A DNA stretch of 64,000 bases from positions 1 through 64,000 of the forward strand of contig NZ_LR656181.1 in the NCBI RefSeq assembly GCF_902168435.1, given 5' to 3'. The notes under the pieces were generated by a model, which was given only the letters and a program-made list of their open reading frames with translations, searched no databases and was not told where the DNA came from. The DNA comes from Bacillus marasmi (GTDB lineage: Bacteria; Bacillota; Bacilli; Bacillales; Cytobacillaceae). Each line of letters starts with the position of its first letter. Positions within the stretch are counted from its first letter, which is position 1. Both the position numbers and the translations under genes were made by a program. Positions 52,762 through 62,055 of this stretch are shown in pieces.

Positions 52762-52777
52762 CGTGATGAGCATCACA
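52762..52777 (+). promoter_or_regulatory. FNR/CRP-type operator upstream of the DUF438 gene
   Basis: CGTGATGAGCATCACA matches the Fnr/CRP palindrome TGTGAN6TCACA with one mismatch. It lies about 140 nt before the start codon. Oxygen- or NO-dependent control would suit a hemerythrin-like protein. Confidence 0.55.
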
Positions 52778-52903
52778 AACGACTCATATTTCTCGTGATA
52801 CATTATCAGTGAGAACCATAATCATTTATTAAGCAGTGCTTACTTTTATATGAAAAATTACATTACTTATTTAATCAATAAATACAGATTAAGGAGCATC
52901 CTT

Positions 52904-54127
52904 ATGAGTGAAATGATTAATAACCGTGAACAAGTCTTGTTAAATGCATCGACACACCAAAATCTTCTAGTAACTATCATCAAAGAGATCCAAAACGGAA
53001 AACCCGTCGCAGACGCGAAGGATCAATTCATGGAGATTGCAGGAAGTATTACTGCTACAGAATTATCTCAATTAGAACAAAAACTGAAGCAGGTTGGTGT
53101 TCCTATCGACGATATTCACTTCTTATGTTCTATCCACGCTTCTGCATTAAAACAAAAAGAAGTTTCCGGTCAAGCTAAGAAACCTGAAGAACAGCCAGGT
53201 CACCCTGTTCACACTTTTATTTTGGAAAATAGGAAAATTCTAAAACTACTAAATACAAGGCTTCAGCCAAACTTTGAGGCATTTATAAAAGAAGAATCTC
53301 CTGAAATCATCTTTAAATTAATTAATGATTTAAATCTGATGTTGGATGTCGATAAGCATTACAGCCGGAAAGAAAATTTGCTCTTTCCTTATTTAGAAAA
53401 ATACGGTATTTATAGTCCAACTCAGGTAATGTGGCGATATAATGACTTTATTCGCGATGCGATTAAGGATTCTAAGCGTAAATTAACACACTATAACGGT
53501 GATAAGGCATCCATTATTCAGACGATTAGTTTTATTATCCGAGAAACTCTGGATATGATTGCTCGCGAAGAAAATGTCCTATTCCCAGTTTCGTTGAAAA
53601 CGCTCACCGAGGATGAATGGATCAAGATTGCACATGAAAGCGATGAAATCGGCTATTGCTTAACAGGTCCTGCGGGGGTTTGGAAACCGGAACGAAAAGA
53701 GATGCAAATTAACGCGATGTCAGAAGGATTCATTCGAATGGAGACAGGCATTCTCTCTTTAAAACAACTTGAGTTATTGTTAAACCACTTGCCAGTAGAC
53801 ATCACTTTCATCGATCACAATGATGTCGTCCGCTATTTTTCACATGGAAAAGAACGAATCTTTGCTCGTACAAAGGCAGTCATCGGTAGAACGGTTCAAA
53901 ACTGTCATCCACCACGAAGCGTTCATACAGTGGAAGAGCTTTTGGCTGATTTCAAAGCTGGTAGAAAGGATTCCGAGGACTTTTGGATTAAGTTTAAAGA
54001 TAATTATGTGTACATCCGCTACTTCGCCGTTCGAGATGAACAAGACCAATACATCGGAACCCTAGAATTCACCCAAAACATTAACCCAATCCAAGAAATC
54101 CAAGGCGAAAAACGCATCCTAACGTAA
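52904..54127 (+). CDS. DUF438/hemerythrin-like/PAS protein
   Basis: 407 residues starting at the ATG after AAGGAG. Order: DUF438 domain (about 15-90), hemerythrin-like helical domain (about 110-265: HPVHTFILENRKILKLL, DKHYSRKENLLFPYLEKYG, MIAREENVLFPVSLKTL), and a PAS domain (about 300-400: LPVDITFIDHNDVVRYFSHGKERIFARTKAVIGRTVQNCHPPRSVHTVEELLADFKAGR). The whole is the Firmicute type of DUF438 protein, linked to NO or O2 biology; function is not proven. A palindromic repeat follows six nt after the stop. Confidence 0.9.
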   Translation: MSEMINNREQVLLNASTHQNLLVTIIKEIQNGKPVADAKDQFMEIAGSITATELSQLEQKLKQVGVPIDDIHFLCSIHASALKQKEVSGQAKKPEEQPGHPVHTFILENRKILKLLNTRLQPNFEAFIKEESPEIIFKLINDLNLMLDVDKHYSRKENLLFPYLEKYGIYSPTQVMWRYNDFIRDAIKDSKRKLTHYNGDKASIIQTISFIIRETLDMIAREENVLFPVSLKTLTEDEWIKIAHESDEIGYCLTGPAGVWKPERKEMQINAMSEGFIRMETGILSLKQLELLLNHLPVDITFIDHNDVVRYFSHGKERIFARTKAVIGRTVQNCHPPRSVHTVEELLADFKAGRKDSEDFWIKFKDNYVYIRYFAVRDEQDQYIGTLEFTQNINPIQEIQGEKRILT

Positions 54128-54133
54128 AAAAAG

Positions 54134-54200
54134 GGTGCCTGTCACCGCCCGAATTTTGTCGAAAGTGTTTCGGTGAAATTTGGGGCGGTGACAGTGCACC
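54134..54200. repeat. Palindromic GGTGCCTGTCACC repeat, copy 2
   Basis: GGTGCCTGTCACCGCCCGAA at the left end is mirrored by GGGGCGGTGACAGTGCACC at the right, with TTTTGTCGAAA in the middle. It is immediately after the DUF438 stop codon and may act as terminator. Confidence 0.75.
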
Positions 54201-54398
54201 GAAACTACCTTTTCCTATCCTTATTTCATCTCCTAAATCATTGTTTTCATTAGTATAACTAAAGTTCCCCATAATTTTTCCATTTATTATTAATATTGCA
54301 TCCTCCTTCTATTTACTTTGAATTATTACCCCATTTAAATAGTATTTCTGTTATAATTTTAAAGGTTTTGAATTTTCATATTAAGCGAGGTAATAGAT

Positions 54399-55262
54399 TT
54401 GTCATTTGTAAAAATTATTAGGAAAGTTGTCGGCATTGCCCTTATTATTTTTTCAATAGCGTTTGGTTTTTTCTCATTATTTTTTGCAGAAAGGGAAACC
54501 ATTATTCAATATGGTTTAATTTATATTACAACCGGAATTTTACCATTATTATTGGGTGATTTGATCCTCGAAGGATTTAAAAACTTAAAGCTAACGATTT
54601 GGCCAAAACTTCGACTTTACACATATTTTACATTTGTCATACCAATGGTGATTAATGCTGCAGATTATTTAATAGTGAATAAGGAAAAACGGGTCACGAG
54701 TCCGAGTGATCTCTTCTTGATTTCTGACTCTGAATGGTCAGCATTAATAGTGATTCCGGCAGGGATATTTGCAGTCATATATTCCCTACCCGTTTTCGTT
54801 AGTGGATGGTCAAATACCGAGAAATTTCCCAGGAGAATGTTTACCATCTCTACGCTCATCTGCCTCACAATCACACTAGTTACATATAATGAATACAGTG
54901 CGATTCGAAAGGAAGGTCTAGCTTTTTCTGGCTTTTTTAAAGAAGAAATCGTTCCGTGGTCTGAAGTGGAAAGTGCCCAACTAGATGGAGAGGTATCCAA
55001 AGCAGGTTACTCAAAAAACAACAGCTTCAATTGGACCTATACCTTTGTTTTATCTGATGGGAGAATAAAAGAATTCCGTCGACTATATCTTCATGAATCT
55101 GAACTTGAAACTTCTAATAAAATAAACCAACGCTTATCAGAAGCAGGAGTTCCATTAACCGTCGACCCATTAAGTGAAGATGAGATCCAATTTTGCCAGA
55201 ATAAAGTGGATAATGATATTATAGACGCTGATCAGTTTAACTCAGTATTCTTTGCAAATTGA
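54399..55262 (+). CDS. Uncharacterised membrane protein
   Basis: 287 residues; start TTG eight nt after GCGAGG. Five membrane segments in the first 165 residues (about 8-28, 35-55, 70-88, 110-130, 143-162), then a soluble C-terminal domain (about 170-287) with alternating strands (GFFKEEIVPWSEVESAQLDGEV, WTYTFVLSDGRIKEFRRLYL) like a bacterial PH-type domain. I do not recognise the family. Confidence 0.7.
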   Translation: MSFVKIIRKVVGIALIIFSIAFGFFSLFFAERETIIQYGLIYITTGILPLLLGDLILEGFKNLKLTIWPKLRLYTYFTFVIPMVINAADYLIVNKEKRVTSPSDLFLISDSEWSALIVIPAGIFAVIYSLPVFVSGWSNTEKFPRRMFTISTLICLTITLVTYNEYSAIRKEGLAFSGFFKEEIVPWSEVESAQLDGEVSKAGYSKNNSFNWTYTFVLSDGRIKEFRRLYLHESELETSNKINQRLSEAGVPLTVDPLSEDEIQFCQNKVDNDIIDADQFNSVFFAN

Positions 55263-55481
55263 ACTCTAGGATCTCCCTGTTTTAACTTTGATTAATAATT
55301 GACGAAAAGCCTCGTTATAAACTGAAAAATGAAATATTTTCTATCAATTTCCTTTATTAGGACTTTTAATGACTTTCTAAGCAATTGTAATAATGATAGG
55401 TTCAGCTATCTTTGGATACAGAGCTACAACCAGATTTGGAGCAAAACGAAAGAAATAGCATTTGTTTTGGGGGAATTTTTT

Positions 55482-55736
55482 ATGGTGAATTATTTAATAA
55501 TGAGATGGAAATTCTTACTTCCATCTTTTTTAGCAGGTTTTTTGATAACTATAATAAACGGAAATAAAGTCAGTTTCGGATTATTAATTGGTTTATTTCT
55601 TGCGTTAAGCTCGGGGAATGGAGCATTTTACATCATAGTTGAAAAATTAGGTTATATTGAAGCTTTTTTTCGATCACTAAAATACATAGCGGTAATGTGT
55701 TTGATTCTTATAATAGTTTCTGCTTTAAACTATTAA
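55482..55736 (+). CDS. Small membrane protein
   Basis: 84 residues with three membrane segments (about 8-22, 28-45, 62-80), starting at the ATG after GGGGGA; the longer frame upstream has no ribosome site. No known family. Just before it (55393-55458) a 21-codon frame in another phase reads MIGSAIFGYRATTRFGAKRKK, which looks like the tail of a decayed gene. Confidence 0.6.
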   Translation: MVNYLIMRWKFLLPSFLAGFLITIINGNKVSFGLLIGLFLALSSGNGAFYIIVEKLGYIEAFFRSLKYIAVMCLILIIVSALNY

Positions 55737-55750
55737 CCTAAAACAAAAAA

Positions 55751-55815
55751 GTGCCTGTCACCACCCGAATTTTGTCGAAAGAGTTTGGATAAGATTCGGG
55801 TAGTGAAAGTACACC
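55751..55815. repeat. Palindromic GTGCCTGTCACC repeat, copy 3
   Basis: GTGCCTGTCACCACCCGAA at the left, imperfectly mirrored by TTCGGGTAGTGAAAGTACACC at the right, with TTTTGTCGAAA in the centre. It lies 15 nt after the stop of the small membrane gene. Confidence 0.72.
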
Positions 55816-55848
55816 TATACTGCTTTATAAAAAGGAAAACATCCATAA

Positions 55849-56511
55849 TCAGTATTTCACCAATGCTCTCCCATTGATATAAGACCTATGAATACTATTC
55901 ACATCATCTTTATTATCTCCCACATATATATCAAGCGAGAGCTGTTTTGGTGTCCCGTTTAGTTCGGTATTAATTAATTTAGCCATTTCATCCATGACCT
56001 TAATCGGTTCTTCATCGCTCAGCCCTGCGTCGTCCAAAGTTAACTCCACTAAGAAATAATTTGTTTCCAATCTAGTCTCTTTATTCTTAGAAAAAAAGTC
56101 AAATTCAATACCAGCTACTTCTATATGATGCTCTTCTTGTACCAACAACTTAAACTTCAAATTTGGATATTGCTTCTCTAGTACCTTACTTATCCTTGTT
56201 TGTAATTCGTCCGTAGCCAAATACGCACCATAAGAATCATACATCGTCAATTCGTATCTAGAGGTCTCAAAAACTGCATTTTTATCATCAATTGGCCCCA
56301 TCGTGATATTGTAATCCGGAATTAAGAAATTATATCGTGCTGAGTAAACTTCGAATTCCTTGTTATACTTTTCCTCATAAAAAGCCAATACTTCTTTTTT
56401 CGCTTTTGCTTTACTTATTGGGTTTCCAAAGAACGTATTGAGAAAAAATACTACTACAGCCAAGATTAGGATTGTCAAGATGAGTACTATTAATTTTTTC
56501 AATTTCATCAT
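55849..56511 (-). CDS. YfjL-like protein
   Basis: About 220 residues: an N-terminal membrane anchor (about 5-25, KLIVLILTILILAVVVFFLNTFF) and an extracytoplasmic domain with NPISKAKAKKEVLAFYEEKYNKEFEVYSARYNFLIPDYNITM, the YfjL N-terminal signature, and a C-terminal region with a conserved-looking TNYFLVELTLDDAGLSDEEP. The function of YfjL is unknown. Start ATG after GGGAGTGAGC. Confidence 0.72.
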   Translation of the reverse strand: MMKLKKLIVLILTILILAVVVFFLNTFFGNPISKAKAKKEVLAFYEEKYNKEFEVYSARYNFLIPDYNITMGPIDDKNAVFETSRYELTMYDSYGAYLATDELQTRISKVLEKQYPNLKFKLLVQEEHHIEVAGIEFDFFSKNKETRLETNYFLVELTLDDAGLSDEEPIKVMDEMAKLINTELNGTPKQLSLDIYVGDNKDDVNSIHRSYINGRALVKY

Positions 56512-56741
56512 GCTCACTCCCACATTTTATTACATATAATTACATCCTTAAATGCTCCTCTTCAATAGTACTCACAAAAAAGGTTTACAGCTATATAGTT
56601 TAATTTTACACCATTTTTACAATTATGAAAATACACAATTTTTAATATCATACCACCTTTACGTCAAAACCTGCCTTATTGGTCTAACAGACAAATCAAA
56701 TCATATTTTATTAAAAACAATATAAAGGAGTGCTAAATCGG

Positions 56742-58151
56742 GTGAAAAAAGTAAAGGTACATTTACGGCCTATTGTAATCAAAGTGAATTTACCGACTGT
56801 TATAAAAACGACATTCCTTCCGGGTGATTCCAGTGAAAGCTTATTTATTGCAACACAGGTAGGAGAAATCTTTTACATACGAAACTCGAGCATAAGGACG
56901 TTTTTAGATATTCGCCCACAAATCATAAAATTAGGTAGTTCTGGTGGCGGGTATGATGAGCGTGGATTGTTAGGGCTGGCGTTTCATCCCGAATTTTATT
57001 ATAACGGCTTGTTTTATCTTCATTACTCAGTAGCTGGAACACAGGGTCCTGGAGCTCTTCCTAATGGCTTTAATCCTGATCCATGTAACCCCAAGACCCT
57101 TAATCTTAAGTGGAGAAATCGAGAAACACAATATGATCACATTGATACAGTTGAAGAATGGATACTACCATCAAACCTCAGTCCTCAAAAACGACGGACA
57201 TTGCTTAACTTAAGAAGACCTTTTATGAATCATAATGGTGTCAATAGCTTAAACTTTTCACCTGAAACAGGCAAACTGATTTTAACAACTGGTGATGGGG
57301 GTTCTGGCTATGATCCATTTAACTTAAGTCAGGACAATCTTGAATTTGCTGGAAAAATCATCGAAATCGATGTACGTAAAAATACATCTATCAATACTCC
57401 CCCCATCGTCACCCGATTTAATGAACTTCCCGAACCTATTCAGGAAATGCTTACGATAATGGCCAAAGGCGTTCGCAACATACCTGGCATCACATACCAA
57501 AAGTTTAATAATCAATATATCAAATATGTAGGAAATGTCGGACAGGATTTAGTTGAGTCGATATTTTCATTCGTACATTATAAACCAGTACCAGTCACAC
57601 AGCTTGTTCAAGCTTCTTCTAATAACGCCAAACCAATTCAAGAAGGATTGATAAATTTTGGCTGGCGAGGATGGGAAGGTGATCTTCCTACTACAATTAT
57701 TAGGAGTTGCACTGAAAATTCGACCTCAAATCAGAAAACCATGGCTTATTACAATGAGGCAGTCATCCTTTCAAGTAGTCGCCTTCAGCCATTAACTAGT
57801 TATTTTCACCAAGACCCCCGCCCTGATAAGTTTGAAGGAACTGCCATTACTGGAGTTCAAGCCTATTTGGGTAGTGGAATCCCTGCTTTAACCGGAAGCG
57901 TTGTCTTTACCGATTTTGCCCGAAGAAACGGATCCAAAAAAGGAGTGTTAGCTTATACTAGGCTGAGATCAGACGGTAGACAAAATGATTTTAGCGTGAT
58001 TGAAACTGATAATCCTTTTGGGACACAATCTGCTTATTATGTTAGTTTGGGGACAAATTTAGATCAAACAAGGTTATACTTAGGTGTTTACGGCTCGATG
58101 AAAGTGACCGATTTTAACCAAGGTGCAGTTTTTGAAATCGTTCCAAGTTGA
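56742..58151 (+). CDS. PQQ-dependent sugar dehydrogenase-like beta-propeller
   Basis: About 469 residues of the glucose/sorbosone dehydrogenase fold. Marker phrases: IATQVGEIFYIR, GYDERGLLGLAFHPEFYYNGLFYLHYS, NHNGVNSLNFSPETGKLILTTGDGGSGYDP, YVGNVGQDLVESIF and INFGWRGWEG. The active-site histidine of the family fits FMNHNG. No signal peptide is seen, which is unusual, and PQQ synthesis genes are not near, so a cofactor-free or imported-PQQ role is possible. The start is GTG 11 nt after AAAGGAG. Confidence 0.82.
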   Translation: MKKVKVHLRPIVIKVNLPTVIKTTFLPGDSSESLFIATQVGEIFYIRNSSIRTFLDIRPQIIKLGSSGGGYDERGLLGLAFHPEFYYNGLFYLHYSVAGTQGPGALPNGFNPDPCNPKTLNLKWRNRETQYDHIDTVEEWILPSNLSPQKRRTLLNLRRPFMNHNGVNSLNFSPETGKLILTTGDGGSGYDPFNLSQDNLEFAGKIIEIDVRKNTSINTPPIVTRFNELPEPIQEMLTIMAKGVRNIPGITYQKFNNQYIKYVGNVGQDLVESIFSFVHYKPVPVTQLVQASSNNAKPIQEGLINFGWRGWEGDLPTTIIRSCTENSTSNQKTMAYYNEAVILSSSRLQPLTSYFHQDPRPDKFEGTAITGVQAYLGSGIPALTGSVVFTDFARRNGSKKGVLAYTRLRSDGRQNDFSVIETDNPFGTQSAYYVSLGTNLDQTRLYLGVYGSMKVTDFNQGAVFEIVPS

Positions 58152-58180
58152 GACAGTGATTTATTTGAATCAAAAATGAT

Positions 58181-58222
58181 AAACCAAGGGTGCATTCAAT
58201 TTGCCGCCACCTTGGTTTTTAT
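58181..58222 (+). terminator. Intrinsic terminator after the sugar dehydrogenase gene
   Basis: AAACCAAGG pairs with CCTTGGTTT, with inner GTG/CAC, and is followed by TTATTTTTG, 30 nt past the stop. Confidence 0.8.
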
Positions 58223-58337
58223 TTTTGCCCATAGAATATTTACCAACTATTCACTCAAACTAATCATGATAAAACTGCTGCTCCCTGCAATATTCAGTCA
58301 TGATGTTATTAAAATAAGTCTCATAAGGAGGCACATT

Positions 58338-59936
58338 ATGAAGGTATCGGACGTTATAGTAAATTGCTTGGAAAATGAAGGTGTAGAATACGTATTTGGA
58401 ATCGTTGGCACAGAGACTCTAGACCTCGCTGATTCCTTATCAAAATCCCCCAAAATTGCCTTTATCAATGTAAGGCATGAACAAGGTGCAGCCTTTATGG
58501 CTGATGTATATGGAAGGCTGTCAAAGAAAGTGGCTGTCTGTTTATCCACCTTAGGACCTGGGGCTACAAACCTCCTAACGGGAATTGCCAGTGCCCAACT
58601 TGATCATTCACCTGTCGTGGCACTTATTGGACAAGCAGATGTGGCGCGAAATCATCCAGAATCTCACCAATATATCGACATTGTTAAATTATTTGACCCT
58701 GTTACCAAATGGTGTACACAGATAAAAGATTCACAGACTGTACCTGCCGTGATTCGAAACGGGTTCAGATTGGCCATGATGGAAAAACCAGGAGCAGTAG
58801 CCATTTCATTACCCGAGAATTTTTTATCACAAATGATTTCTAATAAGCCATTGAAAGTTCTGTCTATACCAGAAAGTGTTCCTGTTATGGAGGCAATAAT
58901 TGCTGCAACAACCCTAATTCATAACTGTACAAAACCATTTATCCTAGTAGGAAATGGAGCCGTTAGACAAAACGCCATCGCAGAGCTTCAGTCCTTTATT
59001 AATACCCTTCAAGCCCCTGTCACCCACAGCTTTATGGCTAAAGGTGTAGTAGATAAAGAACATCCTAATAATTATTTTACATTTGGCTTTAATGAAAATG
59101 ATGAAGTTTTAGCCGGAATTGACCAGGCTGATCTATTAATTTCTATAGGTTTTGACCTTGTTGAAAAACTGCCGAGCGATTGGAATAAAAAGAAAATCCC
59201 CGTTTTGCATATAGACGCATTACCAGCTGAAACAAATGAGTTTTATCCCGTTGAGCTAGAACTGATTGGGAACATAAAGACTACACTTCGATTGCTTAAC
59301 GAGTCCAAATTACCAAGCAAATCCTGGGAACCCTTCGGAAATATGAAAGAAAAGATATTTTCTGCTTATCACATAAATCGGAACCAACCAACACCGACTG
59401 ACCAACCCTTTACCATTGAAAATTTGCTTCACATGATCGAAAACGACACACCAGAAAATAGCATCATCATTTCAGATGTAGGCGCACATAAGGTTTCCAT
59501 CGCCCGTACATATCAACCAAAAATGCCAAATCGATTAATTATTTCGAACGGCTTGGCTTCTATGGGGATAGCGATTCCTGGTTCTATCGGTGCCAAACTA
59601 GCTTGTCCAGATGACCCTGTCATATGTATTACTGGTGATGGTGGAGCATTAATGAATTTTTCTGAAATAGAGACCGCTAACAGGTTAGGCCTCACGTTCA
59701 TCATCATTCTAATAAATGATTCAATGTTAAAGCTGGAAGTGCAGCAAATGGATAGGCTATTTGGAGAAAGCTACGGTGTAACTTTTGATAACCCCAATTT
59801 TCTAAAATTAGCCCAAGGATTCGGAATTAAGGGAATGCAGGCAAAGAGCTTTGCAGAATTCCAGACAGCTCTACAGGATTCCTTACAAACCCAAGATAAA
59901 ATCGTCTTAATCGAGGTCATCTTCCAAAATCAGTAA
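58338..59936 (+). CDS. Thiamine-pyrophosphate enzyme, acetolactate-synthase-like
   Basis: 532 residues with the three-domain plan of TPP decarboxylases. The N-terminal PYR domain has the catalytic glutamate in NVRHEQGAAFMADVYGRLS; the central domain shows KPFILVGNGAVRQNA; the C-terminal PP domain has ITGDGGALMNFSEIETANRLGLTFIIILINDS, the TPP-Mg motif. It resembles IlvB/AlsS but lacks a nearby regulatory subunit or decarboxylase, so the substrate is open. ATG follows AAGGAGG six nt upstream. It is monocistronic. Confidence 0.88.
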   Translation: MKVSDVIVNCLENEGVEYVFGIVGTETLDLADSLSKSPKIAFINVRHEQGAAFMADVYGRLSKKVAVCLSTLGPGATNLLTGIASAQLDHSPVVALIGQADVARNHPESHQYIDIVKLFDPVTKWCTQIKDSQTVPAVIRNGFRLAMMEKPGAVAISLPENFLSQMISNKPLKVLSIPESVPVMEAIIAATTLIHNCTKPFILVGNGAVRQNAIAELQSFINTLQAPVTHSFMAKGVVDKEHPNNYFTFGFNENDEVLAGIDQADLLISIGFDLVEKLPSDWNKKKIPVLHIDALPAETNEFYPVELELIGNIKTTLRLLNESKLPSKSWEPFGNMKEKIFSAYHINRNQPTPTDQPFTIENLLHMIENDTPENSIIISDVGAHKVSIARTYQPKMPNRLIISNGLASMGIAIPGSIGAKLACPDDPVICITGDGGALMNFSEIETANRLGLTFIIILINDSMLKLEVQQMDRLFGESYGVTFDNPNFLKLAQGFGIKGMQAKSFAEFQTALQDSLQTQDKIVLIEVIFQNQ

Positions 59937-59948
59937 TTTTGAAAATCA

Positions 59949-60509
59949 TTAAACCAAGATCATCTTTAACTTTTTAAAAATAATGATCGCAAGTTCCACC
60001 CATAACCAGCTATATAGGAATGCAAATAATAGGATGCCTCCTATGGTTAGCAATGAAAAAGAATCATTGACGACTGGACCTAAAATGGGAAATTGAAAAA
60101 TATATAGAAGACTCACAATCCCTAACAACAATAGAATTGTGCCAGTAGTAATTATGCTTATTCTTTTTCTAAAAAACGAAAAAGCTAACCCTATACCAAG
60201 TCCTAACAGTCCAGTCGTAAAAGGAAACACAAATAATTCAGTTGGCTGTAGGATGAATAACACCATAATGGTTAGAAAATAGGACATTAGTCCAAATGGT
60301 ATAGATAACATAGTACACAATAGAATAGGTGCAGTAGCAAGCGGACTGATAAAATATCCTATTCCTGGTAAAAATCCGCCAGCTGCCTGTAAAATTGCAG
60401 CTATACAGGCAAATATAGATACCAGCATAAGCTTCATCGTTCTTTTATGTTTATTAAAGATCATTCGGGTTGAATGAATTTCATCAGAAATTGGTTTTAA
60501 AAAATACAC
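59949..60509 (-). CDS. Uncharacterised multi-pass membrane protein
   Basis: 186 residues, about five membrane segments. The region LVSIFACIAAILQAAGGFLPGIGYFISPLATAPILLCTMLSIPFG and LQPTELFVFPFTTGLLGLGIGLAF recalls ECF-type substrate-binding subunits, but I cannot name the family. Start GTG after GGGAGGTGG. It is convergent with the TPP enzyme (12-nt gap) and transcribed alone. Confidence 0.68.
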   Translation of the reverse strand: MYFLKPISDEIHSTRMIFNKHKRTMKLMLVSIFACIAAILQAAGGFLPGIGYFISPLATAPILLCTMLSIPFGLMSYFLTIMVLFILQPTELFVFPFTTGLLGLGIGLAFSFFRKRISIITTGTILLLLGIVSLLYIFQFPILGPVVNDSFSLLTIGGILLFAFLYSWLWVELAIIIFKKLKMILV

Positions 60510-60601
60510 CTAACCACCTCCCTATTAATGTAATGTACTACGTTCCAATCCATTACATTCCCAATAATTAGAAGTGGAAAAAGTGAATTATTCAAAAATG
60601 A

Positions 60602-60632
60602 AACAAGCAAGGCCTTATCGGCCCTGCTTGTT
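60602..60632 (-). terminator. Intrinsic terminator after the cupredoxin gene
   Basis: AACAAGCA, GGCC and their complements form a long stem (31 bases in all) that overlaps the stop codon and is followed by TTCATTTTTG on the minus strand. Confidence 0.8.
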
Positions 60633-61014
60633 ATTTGACTATGACTTTACCAACCATTCCTGCTTGGAAATGGTACCGACATATCAATTCATATGTACCG
60701 GTCTGGTTTGGTGTAATCGTGATCGTTTTTTCTTTACCTGCCTGAACCTCAGCGTCAATTCCGAGCTTTTCCACGGTAAAGGTGTGCTCCTTCTTTCCTT
60801 TATTTTTCAATAACAATGTTGTGGTTTTCCCCATCGGAATTGTGATGACCTTCGGACTAAAGTAATCATCATTTAATTCGACTTCAATCGCTTTCACTGT
60901 CTCCGAAGGCTTATTTGCAACCGTAGATTCAGCAAATACGCTGAATGAGCCTAGCGTCGTTACAGCCACAATCATTGCAAGCAAAACAACTGATGCCCAC
61001 TTTTTCACTGACAT
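60631..61014 (-). CDS. Secreted cupredoxin-domain protein
   Basis: 127 residues: signal peptide (cut near VFA-ES, about residue 29), then one cupredoxin domain. The type-1 copper ligands are visible: histidine in KKEHTFTVEKLG, then C, H and M in LICRYHFQAGMVGKVIVK. It should carry electrons or copper outside the membrane. ATG has AAGGAGGG upstream. It is divergent from the carbonic-anhydrase-like gene. Confidence 0.9.
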   Translation of the reverse strand: MSVKKWASVVLLAMIVAVTTLGSFSVFAESTVANKPSETVKAIEVELNDDYFSPKVITIPMGKTTTLLLKNKGKKEHTFTVEKLGIDAEVQAGKEKTITITPNQTGTYELICRYHFQAGMVGKVIVK

Positions 61015-61168
61015 TTACAATCCCTCCTTCCTCCACCCTATTTTTTTCAAATTCCAATAAAATTATCAATATAAAATAAACACTGTCTTCAGGCAAATCA
61101 AATCCACGCCTCCTGCAAGGTAAAAGCATAATATATTGAAAAAAATGATATATGAAGGAGGTGTTAAG

Positions 61169-61846
61169 TTGGAGGAGAAAAAAATATCAACTCCCTCTCA
61201 GACTTATCTTCCTAAATGTTTCCAACCATTTATTGGTCCAAATCCGATTACTTCATTTAATCCGATTCAACGCTTTCCAAAAATAGATTCAACAGCATTT
61301 ATCAGCCAGTTTTCCAGTGTCATCGGTGATGTTACGATTAGAAACAATGTTTATGTCGCGCCAAATGTAAGCATCCGTGCTGATGAAGGTACTCCTTTTT
61401 ATATTGGAACTAATGCAAATATCCAAGATGGAGTAATTTTTCACGGATTATTAAATAAAAGAATTTCAGTTGGAACGAAAACATATTCAATATTTATAGG
61501 GAATGAAGTAACCCTTGCTCATGGGGCACTTGTACATGGTCCAAGTTATCTCGGAAATAAAGTGTTTGTAGGATTTAAGGCGATTGTTTATAACGCAATT
61601 GTTGCAGATGGTGGGTTTATATCCAATAATGCTGTAGTAACAAACGGGGTAAAGATTGCCTCGAATCGATTCGTTCCACCTGGAGCACATATAGATTCAC
61701 AGGAAAAAGCTGATGCCCTTTCAAAAGTACCAAATGACAGTAAAGAATTTGCCAAAGAGGTTCAACGTGTAAATCAGGAATTTCCTGCCTCTTACCATCT
61801 GTTATTTGGAGCAAATCGCTGCTCTTGTGGATTTGCCTGTGACTAA
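61169..61846 (+). CDS. Gamma-type carbonic-anhydrase-like left-handed beta-helix protein
   Basis: About 225 residues from a TTG seven nt after AAGGAGG. The repeats of the beta-helix (DVTIRNNVYVAPNVSIRADEGTPFYIGTNANIQDGVIFHG) match Cam/CamH carbonic anhydrases, and the histidine of VIFHG plus the H-x4-H of TLAHGALVHGP provide the three zinc ligands. The acidic loop residues of classical Cam are not evident. The tail ends CSCGFACD, three cysteines in seven residues, which is unusual and could bind metal. No signal peptide. Confidence 0.85.
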   Translation: MEEKKISTPSQTYLPKCFQPFIGPNPITSFNPIQRFPKIDSTAFISQFSSVIGDVTIRNNVYVAPNVSIRADEGTPFYIGTNANIQDGVIFHGLLNKRISVGTKTYSIFIGNEVTLAHGALVHGPSYLGNKVFVGFKAIVYNAIVADGGFISNNAVVTNGVKIASNRFVPPGAHIDSQEKADALSKVPNDSKEFAKEVQRVNQEFPASYHLLFGANRCSCGFACD

Positions 61847-62055
61847 TTTTAGCGGAGAGCGGGGAACTCCCAATTGATTTTTCTAAAAGAGTGATATGTC
61901 CCGCTCACCCTTTCGTTTGAAATCCTTCATGTTTCAAACAAATATGAAGATTTTTTTCAAATGACTTTAAAGAGTATACACCTTGATTGAATATATTATT
62001 TTCATCATTATTTTTTACGCAATGAGTTTGAAAACATGTGTGTATATATCGATTT
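61847..62055. other. Intergenic stretch after the carbonic-anhydrase-like gene
   Basis: A GAGCGGG/CCCGCTC hairpin with a long loop (61856-61906) may end the upstream transcript. The remainder is AT-rich and no gene or site was recognised. Confidence 0.4.

Noticed and set aside
55393-55458. 21-codon frame MIGSAIFGYRATTRFGAKRKK
   Set aside because: It may be the tail of a decayed gene, but it is too short to assign and has no start signal, so it is only mentioned with its neighbour.
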